Assembly (NCBI GenBank): GCA_002706885.1
Contig: PAKY01000037.1
Location: 1-38,793 of the forward strand
Direction: 5' to 3'
Origin: Phycisphaerae bacterium
GTDB taxonomy: Bacteria > Planctomycetota > Phycisphaerae > Phycisphaerales > UBA1924
Length of the DNA stretch: 38,793 bases
Shown here one piece after another: positions 34,247 through 38,793 of this stretch. A program made the position numbers and the translations under genes. The notes beneath the pieces are model-generated. The model worked only from the letters and a program-made list of their open reading frames with translations, was not told the DNA's origin and made no database searches. Position 1 is the first letter of the stretch. The number at the start of each line of letters is the position of its first letter.

Positions 34247-34794
34247 TTCACGTACGTCTTCCCGTTCTCGTCGCAGACGCTCACCGTGACGGAGGCGCTC
34301 CCGCGGGTGATGACCGCCTCGCCGCGCTGGAGCCCGTCTCCCCACGCGTTAAAGACGTAGACGGAGCGTCCGGTCCGGATCGAGGACGAGAACTGCTCGT
34401 CCGTGCCGTCCGTTGGATCGACGTCGGTGGAGGTCGCGGACATCGCCGTGATGTCGAAGGGCGGCAGAGACAGGTTCATCTCCTCCGTGACGACCGCGAA
34501 GGGCGCGAATACAAGGTCGTACGCGGTGATATCGAACGTCGTGGGATGGATCGTCAGGAGGCGCGGGTCGCCCGCCGCCATCGCCTCCTCCCTCGTCTGC
34601 TCTGTGAACTGAGCGAGCGAGTAGGCGGCGGCGCGTGCGCCCGATCGATCGACCGAGGCGGCGAACCGGGGCATGCCGACGGTGGCGACAATGCCCAGGA
34701 TCGCGACCACGATCACGAGCTCGAGCAAAGAAAACGCGCGAGGCCGGGCCTCGCGCGAACAGGCGGTCATGGTTGTTCTCTCGGAACGCGTCAT
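34243..34794 (-). CDS. GspH-like minor pseudopilin
   Basis: A 183-residue protein with the prepilin motif ARPRA/FSLLELVIVVAILGI, Glu at +5 and Ala at -1, and a GspH/FimT-like C-terminal domain: RAAAYSLAQFTEQTREEA after the helix, then beta strands. The ATG at 34794 has GAGGG about 8 bases upstream; a second ATG at 34770 is an alternative. The start comes 16 bases after the GspG-like gene, and the stop overlaps the next start (ATGA). Family membership is secure; the subclass is inferred from the NxxR-like helix and order. Confidence 0.78.
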   Translation of the reverse strand: MTRSERTTMTACSREARPRAFSLLELVIVVAILGIVATVGMPRFAASVDRSGARAAAYSLAQFTEQTREEAMAAGDPRLLTIHPTTFDITAYDLVFAPFAVVTEEMNLSLPPFDITAMSATSTDVDPTDGTDEQFSSSIRTGRSVYVFNAWGDGLQRGEAVITRGSASVTVSVCDENGKTYVK

Positions 34795-34810
34795 GCGCGA
34801 TCCCTCTGGA

Positions 34811-35278
34811 TCAATAGGTGTTGTACGCGACGCCCGCGTCGTCGCTCTCCGTGGCGTTCGCCCGGATGTCGCCGCTCGCGTCGTCGTAGATCCAGCCGAT
34901 GCCCGCGGCGTCGGCGTTCGCGACGCCCGTGGCGCCCCGCTTGGCCCCGACCTTGAGGGCCGGGATGGCCGTGATGTACGGGCCATAGATGTGCGTGGTG
35001 TCCGGCGTGGCCTGCGTGTTTCCGGCGCGGTCGGAGAACTGCGTGAGCGCCGCTTCGAACGTCGCGACGGGCGGGTAGTCGCCGTCGTGCTCGGCTCGGT
35101 AGAGCTCGATCGCGTTGCGAAGGATGGCCAGGTCGGACGCGACGCCGGAGTCTCCGGCGCCTGCTGCGCCGCGGCTCATCCGGGGGATCGCGATGGCCGC
35201 GATCACGCCGAGGATGACCACGACCACGACAAGCTCAATCAAGCTGAAGGCGCGGTGACGGGCGGTTCGGGCGTGCAT
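34811..35278 (-). CDS. GspG-like major pseudopilin
   Basis: A 155-residue protein with the classical motif HRA/FSLIELVVVVVILGVIAA, Glu at +5, then IAIPRMSRG and the GspG-type helix SDLAILRNAIELYRAEHDGDYPP (ALD-helix with the family's Y-x-x-x-x-G-x-Y-P turn). It lacks obvious calcium-loop residues of the full GspG end and has a shorter, Ala/Gly/Asp-rich tail, though its size is normal. The residue before the cut is Ala, not Gly. It should form the main body of the pseudopilus. The ATG at 35278 has AGGAG 8 bases upstream. It is separated from the PilP-like gene by 131 bases, so it may have its own promoter. Confidence 0.88.
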   Translation of the reverse strand: MHARTARHRAFSLIELVVVVVILGVIAAIAIPRMSRGAAGAGDSGVASDLAILRNAIELYRAEHDGDYPPVATFEAALTQFSDRAGNTQATPDTTHIYGPYITAIPALKVGAKRGATGVANADAAGIGWIYDDASGDIRANATESDDAGVAYNTY

Positions 35279-35343
35279 AACGATGCTCCTGTGGTTCGTA
35301 AGGGCCGCCCTTTTGTCGCCCTGAACTGCTCTATCGACCCCGT

Positions 35344-35358
35344 GCAAGGCTTCCTTGC
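35344..35358. promoter_or_regulatory. Inverted repeat upstream of the major pseudopilin gene
   Basis: A perfect 6-bp inverted repeat, GCAAGG (35344-35349) and CCTTGC (35353-35358), loop CTT, lies 66 bases upstream of the GspG-like start in the 131-base gap. No T-tract follows on either strand. It could be a regulator site or an RNA stem. Confidence 0.3.
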
Positions 35359-35409
35359 CCAACGAGTCACGAAATTGGGTTCCGGCCGTAGCCGTCGCCC
35401 GCACGACCG

Positions 35410-35895
35410 TCACACCCCACCATTGAGTGTGAGACGACGGCGTTCCTGGTTTCGTTCCAGGAACACACCCTCGTCATCGATCGAATTCACCTTCCATCCG
35501 GACTGACCGATGGCGTCGCCGACCCGGACCACCGTTCCATTGATGACCGCAGCTCGACGCTTGGATCCGACCATCACGCCGGTAACGACGATGTCGTTGC
35601 TCGTTGTCTCGACGACCTCTTCCTGAGCGACGACGGTCGCGAAGAGCCGGGACAACGCGGGCGTATCAGACTGGGACTGTTCGGCCGTCAGGCGGAGAAG
35701 ATCCGGGACGCTCAGCTTGCTTGATTCCGCTTCGGCGCCCGCGGTCAAGTGTTCGACGACCGCCTCGGTCGCGGCCTGCGCGAGGGCCGCCGATGGGCCA
35801 CCGCCACGGAGAACGAAATGGTCGAAGGCGATGAGACCCGGTCCACCGAGGAGGACGAGGGCGAGAAGCTTCGGTCGACGTCCGAGTTTCGACAT
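35410..35895 (-). CDS. PilP/GspB-like inner-membrane pilus assembly protein
   Basis: A 161-residue protein with one N-terminal membrane helix (about 9-24), a helical region rich in Ala, Glu and Leu (about 35-95) and a C-terminal beta domain (about 100-157): VVTGVMVGSKRRAAVINGTVVRVGD, then VNSIDDEGVFLER. This compact domain resembles the HR/GspB-PilP type fold, which links the inner-membrane platform to the secretin. No secretin gene is in the window, so its partner is unseen. It starts 36 bases after the PilO-like gene and has a GAGG ribosome site. GspC-like proteins have a similar architecture, so the label is by class only. Confidence 0.62.
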   Translation of the reverse strand: MSKLGRRPKLLALVLLGGPGLIAFDHFVLRGGGPSAALAQAATEAVVEHLTAGAEAESSKLSVPDLLRLTAEQSQSDTPALSRLFATVVAQEEVVETTSNDIVVTGVMVGSKRRAAVINGTVVRVGDAIGQSGWKVNSIDDEGVFLERNQERRRLTLNGGV

Positions 35896-35931
35896 GGATG
35901 CCTCATCGGCCGGTCATCGGGTCTAGACGAG

Positions 35932-36492
35932 TCAGCCCGAGGCCGACCCGTCCGACAGCGTGGTAGAAGTGCGCCAAACCAACCCGAGCCGCAGTCCGAG
36001 CGTGTTATCCGACTGTCGGTCGATCGTGAAGCTCCGTACCGCGGCCTCCGGAATTCGCTGCCTCAATTCGGCGAGGAAGACACGGAACCGCTCCGCCCCG
36101 CACGTGCCGACCAGGTCGACCGGAACGTCCGTCCATGACTCGGCCGGCTGCGGGTCGCCCGGGCTGATCCGTTCGATCAAGATCCCGGCGTCGTCGGCCA
36201 TTTCGATCAATCGCTCCAGAAAGCCGTTGATCGAGGCGTCGGACATCGGCTGCAGCGCAAAGGCCTCGACCTCCGCCTGCAGCCGGTTCGCCCGTTCCTG
36301 CTCCTCGGCTGATCGGCGTTCGGCGAGGTCGTACGCCTGGCGAAGCGACACGATCCGCTCGGCCTGAGCTCGCTCCTCGGCGTGCGCCTGCAGCAGCGGG
36401 GACAGCCCGAGGAACCAGGCGGCAGAAACCATCAGGCCGATCAGCGTCGTTCCGATGACGCCTTCGATGTTCATGTTGGAGAGGCGGTTCAA
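35932..36492 (-). CDS. PilO-like pilus platform protein
   Basis: A 186-residue protein with one membrane helix (about 12-33), a coiled-coil region (about 36-75, Glu/Arg/Ala-rich) and a ferredoxin-like C-terminal domain (about 85-180): IERISPGDPQPAESWTDVPV and VDLVGTCGAERFRVFLAELR. It overlaps the PilN-like stop (ATGA). PilN and PilO form the periplasmic heterodimer of the type IV pilus platform; GspM has the same layout in type II systems. The start could also be the second Met (MNIEGV), 6 residues later. Confidence 0.75.
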   Translation of the reverse strand: MNRLSNMNIEGVIGTTLIGLMVSAAWFLGLSPLLQAHAEERAQAERIVSLRQAYDLAERRSAEEQERANRLQAEVEAFALQPMSDASINGFLERLIEMADDAGILIERISPGDPQPAESWTDVPVDLVGTCGAERFRVFLAELRQRIPEAAVRSFTIDRQSDNTLGLRLGLVWRTSTTLSDGSASG

Positions 36493-37088
36493 GGCGTGCC
36501 CCCCGTTGAGGTTGCGTTCGGCACCTCGCCGACCGGCCGTGGCGCGATGGCGCAGGACATATCAAACTCCACGACGCCGCCGGAACGATGGCTGGATCCG
36601 ACATCGACGGTGACAAAGAGCGGGCTCGATTCGATAGCGAGCGCTGTCTCAGACACCTCGCGAGCCGACGGCGCGACGCCTCGTATACGAAGCGTGTAAC
36701 CCGGATGATCGCTCCGTGCGAGTGGCTGAAGACCGAGCGAAATCAGTGTCGCACGGTCACCGATCGCGTCGGCGAGCACCGGGAACAAGAGGCTCCAGTC
36801 GGGATGGCTGGTCAGGCTCTGAACAACGCTCAGGCGGGACTGCCACATCGTCGCGCTCGCCGCGGCGGCGTCGGCGGTGTCCTCGAGCTCCGCGATCTTC
36901 GCCTGCAGCGATCGCGCTTCTTCACCGAGCGTCAGGTACCGAGCGCCGGTCTGGTACGCGGCGGGGATACACACCGCGAGCGTCATGACGCCCATCGCGG
37001 CGAGCGCTGCGCCCCAACGGGCTCGGCGTCGTGTCCTCGCCGCGTCCGCGAGACGGACGGCCGGGATGAATGAGGGGAGCGTGGTCAT
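36489..37088 (-). CDS. PilN-like pilus platform protein
   Basis: A 199-residue protein: a short Arg-rich cytosolic N-terminus, one membrane helix (about 27-46), a coiled-coil (about 55-85) and a C-terminal ferredoxin-like domain (about 95-180), with LISLGLQPLARSDHPGYTLRIRGVA and VEFDMSCAIAP. This fits PilN (or the C-terminal part of GspL). The cytosolic N-terminal tail would bind PilM, encoded directly before it with overlapping start and stop (ATGA). The conserved INLL motif of classical PilN is not evident. Confidence 0.75.
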   Translation of the reverse strand: MTTLPSFIPAVRLADAARTRRRARWGAALAAMGVMTLAVCIPAAYQTGARYLTLGEEARSLQAKIAELEDTADAAAASATMWQSRLSVVQSLTSHPDWSLLFPVLADAIGDRATLISLGLQPLARSDHPGYTLRIRGVAPSAREVSETALAIESSPLFVTVDVGSSHRSGGVVEFDMSCAIAPRPVGEVPNATSTGGTP

Positions 37089-38167
37089 GCGGCGTGCTCC
37101 ATCTCGTCCACTGAGCTCGATACGTCGGAGGGCCCGTTGTGTCTCCCGTGTCGATGGGTGTCCGCGCGTTCAGGGCGGGTCCAATCGGCGCGGGCGAGCC
37201 CCGCGGCGGTCGCCATCGACGCGTCGAGGCCACCCGCGACGCTGATCGGGACACAGATCACGCCGACGTGCGCCTGGAGCCAATCCAGCAGTTCGCTGTC
37301 GGACGCGAAGCCGCCGGCGATGTGGACGAGGTTGAAGTCGCTCTGTCGCCAGCACTCCTGGGCATAGACGCGCGTCGTTTGGATCGCTCGCGACGCGGAT
37401 TCTCCGTACGCCTGGAGCATGCCCGAAACGACGCTCGCGATCTCGGGCGCCTCTTCGCGTCCCGCTCCGAGCATCCAGCCGGTGTGCGTGTGGTCGAGCT
37501 CGCACGCTTCGGCGCAGGCGGCGTGGAGCGACGCCGCTCCGGCGCCCTTCACGCTCCGCTGGAACAGCACCCTGTCGTTGTGCGAGATGATGACCTCGCA
37601 CGACGACCAACCCAGATCGACGACGATGGTCGGTTCGGTGTCCTCGGGGCTGTCGATGGCATGTGTTCGCGCGACTGCGGCGGGGCCGGGGCAGAGTCCA
37701 AGGACATCGAACCCTTCGTCAGACCACGCGTCGAGGACCGTCGTCGCGGCGCGGTGCTCGCACGAGACGGCGATCACGCGACCGCGCGCGGGGGGTCCCG
37801 CTCCGCGTGGCGACCACCACGTGAGCTCGAAGCTCGACGGATCGATCCGTCGGGCGCGGGCCAGTTCGCCGCGAGCGATCGCGGTGAGTGGGGCGCCAGA
37901 GTCCTCGGGGGGGAGTTCGATCATTGCGGACGGCGTCATGGACTTCGGAGCGCCCAGGACGACCCGCTTCCCAACGAAGCCTCGGCGCCGGACGATCGCC
38001 GCGACTTCTCGCAACTCGTCCGCTCCGTACGGTTCGCGGGGTTCGCCTCGGGGAAGGGACAGCGTGCGAAGCGGGTGGCCCGCTCCGTCGAACTGGACGG
38101 CGCGCACATGGCTCGCCCCGAGATCCACCCCGATCAACGAGGGCCTGTTCGGCTTGGGCATCTTCAT
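37085..38167 (-). CDS. PilM-like actin-fold ATPase
   Basis: A 360-residue cytosolic protein of the actin/FtsA-like fold. Phosphate-1 loop IGVDLGASHVRAVQF (12-26) has the D-x-G signature; the phosphate-2 loop is VVDLGWSSCEV; the adenosine loop is VHIAGGFASDSELL. PilM binds the cytosolic tail of PilN. It overlaps the gspF stop by four bases (ATGA) and is followed by PilN with the same overlap, so F-M-N-O are tightly coupled. It is close in length to PilM of type IV pili (about 350). The C-terminal 30 residues are polar and His-rich. Alternative: GspL cytosolic domain; the separate N gene favours PilM. Confidence 0.83.
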   Translation of the reverse strand: MKMPKPNRPSLIGVDLGASHVRAVQFDGAGHPLRTLSLPRGEPREPYGADELREVAAIVRRRGFVGKRVVLGAPKSMTPSAMIELPPEDSGAPLTAIARGELARARRIDPSSFELTWWSPRGAGPPARGRVIAVSCEHRAATTVLDAWSDEGFDVLGLCPGPAAVARTHAIDSPEDTEPTIVVDLGWSSCEVIISHNDRVLFQRSVKGAGAASLHAACAEACELDHTHTGWMLGAGREEAPEIASVVSGMLQAYGESASRAIQTTRVYAQECWRQSDFNLVHIAGGFASDSELLDWLQAHVGVICVPISVAGGLDASMATAAGLARADWTRPERADTHRHGRHNGPSDVSSSVDEMEHAA

Positions 38168-38793
38168 CGCACGCCTCCCGATCCCGCCATGGACGTCAGG
38201 TCGAACAGCGGAAGGAACATGCTCAGCGCGACGAAGCCGATCACGATGCCCATGAGGACGATCACCAGCGGCTCGATGACGGTCGAAAGCGATCGCATGG
38301 CCTGGGCGTTGTCCTCGTCGAGGTGCTCCGCGGTGGTTGTCAGCACGCTTCCCAGGCGAGCAGTGGCCTCACCGTTCCGAATGGCTTCGATGATCGCGGG
38401 GGTCAGCAATGTGGTCCGAGAAATCGAACTCGTGAACGACTCGCCGTCCACGAGGTCGGCCTGCGCCTTCGCGAGCAGATCGCGATAGGCCGCGTGTCCC
38501 ATCGACGCCTCGGTCAGGTCAAGCGCCTCCACGAGCGGCACGCGGGCCTCGAGGAGCACGCCCAGCACCCGGGCCAGCCGCGCAGAGTAGAGCGATCGCA
38601 TGACGCCGCCGACGCCCGGCACGGACAGCATCACCCGACCCATCCAGTCGGCGCCCTGATTCGTTCGCAGCGCCACGAAGAGCCCGATAGCGCAGAGCAG
38701 CAGGATCGGACCGACAGCCCACCAGTAGGAGCGGACGAAGGCGCTGATCGCGAGCAGCCCCTCGGTGGTCGCCGGAAGCGGCGCGTTAAGCGC
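38164..38793 (-). CDS. GspF/PilC-type inner-membrane platform protein (partial)
   Basis: Only the C-terminal 209 residues are in the window; the frame runs open through the right edge, so the start lies outside. One membrane helix near the edge (VRSYWWAVGPILLLCAIGLF), then the second GspF cytosolic repeat: LYSARLARVLGVLLEARVPL, VEALDLTEASMGH, SSISRTTLLTPAIIEAIRNG, NGEATARLGSVL, then the last helix VIEPLVIVLMGIVIGFVALS. This is the strongly conserved T2SF domain ending. It forms the base of the pilus with the ATPase (GspE/PilB), which is probably upstream outside the window. It overlaps pilM by ATGA. Confidence 0.9.
   Translation of the reverse strand, partial: ALNAPLPATTEGLLAISAFVRSYWWAVGPILLLCAIGLFVALRTNQGADWMGRVMLSVPGVGGVMRSLYSARLARVLGVLLEARVPLVEALDLTEASMGHAAYRDLLAKAQADLVDGESFTSSISRTTLLTPAIIEAIRNGEATARLGSVLTTTAEHLDEDNAQAMRSLSTVIEPLVIVLMGIVIGFVALSMFLPLFDLTSMAGSGGVR

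Noticed and set aside
35340-35362. A sigma-54-like promoter (TGG...TTGC) upstream of the major pseudopilin
   Set aside because: The GG and GC elements are 12-13 bases apart instead of 10, so the spacing is wrong; the bases are better explained by an inverted repeat.
37139-38488. A 449-residue plus-strand frame
   Set aside because: Antisense to pilM and gspF, without recognisable features.

Overview
The window is chromosomal DNA from a high-GC planctomycete, most likely class Phycisphaerae. No 16S or other marker was available, so this is inferred from protein features. These are a secreted protein ending in a paired GC-flanked dockerin-like module (20751-21824), two secreted proteins ending in a Pro-x-Pro-Gly-Ala / hydrophobic / Arg-rich tail (21859-22683 and 23113-23697), CPxC...CPEC zinc-ribbon membrane proteins, a hybrid type IV pilus / type II secretion cluster, and a futalosine-pathway menaquinone gene. 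No mobile element, CRISPR array, rRNA or tRNA was seen. Coding density is high and only one gene-free stretch exceeds 300 bases (22684-23112).

Left part (1-12.9 kb) is mostly housekeeping and metabolism: a LOG-family nucleotide hydrolase coupled to a lipoprotein; a Ca2+/cation antiporter; an orphan HlyD-type adaptor lipoprotein; futalosine hydrolase (mqnB); a GNAT acetyltransferase; acetyl-CoA synthetase (acs) followed by an exported protein made of three 154-residue repeats; and an ammonium transporter with a P-II signal protein whose T-loop is strongly altered. A VIT1/CCC1-type metal transporter lies convergent to it.

Middle part (12.9-20 kb): purE and purK, the two steps from AIR to CAIR, are separated by a zinc-ribbon membrane protein and by an exported GH13 alpha-amylase on the opposite strand. 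Then come a lone atpD (ATP synthase beta) with its own promoter and terminator, and a CvpA-like membrane protein.

Right-middle part (20-31.8 kb) is more accessory: an SDR oxidoreductase, three exported or surface proteins, DUF1579, a sulfotransferase, DUF1569, an Eis-like acetyltransferase, a large zinc-ribbon membrane protein, a half-size EamA transporter, and a stand-alone receiver translationally coupled to an HD-GYP protein (a split RpfG-like pair).

Right end (32-38.8 kb) is a minus-strand cluster: gspF (cut by the window edge), pilM, pilN, pilO, a PilP/GspB-like protein, a GspG-like major pseudopilin and GspH/J/I-like minor pseudopilins. It ends with a GspK-like minor pseudopilin carrying a LamG (concanavalin-like) domain. 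PilMNO form an inner-membrane platform of type IV pilus type, while the pilins look like a type II secretion set. The predicted machine is a short pseudopilus with a lectin-like tip protein.

A window-wide signal not captured by gene calling: seven genes without a Shine-Dalgarno sequence carry a TAnnnT hexamer exactly 6 nt before the ATG (VIT, purE, GH13, purK, cvpA-like, DUF1569, zinc-ribbon 29175). This suggests leaderless transcription from -10-like elements, including back-to-back pairs in very short divergent intergenic regions. Other genes here have good Shine-Dalgarno sites, so two modes of initiation seem to coexist.
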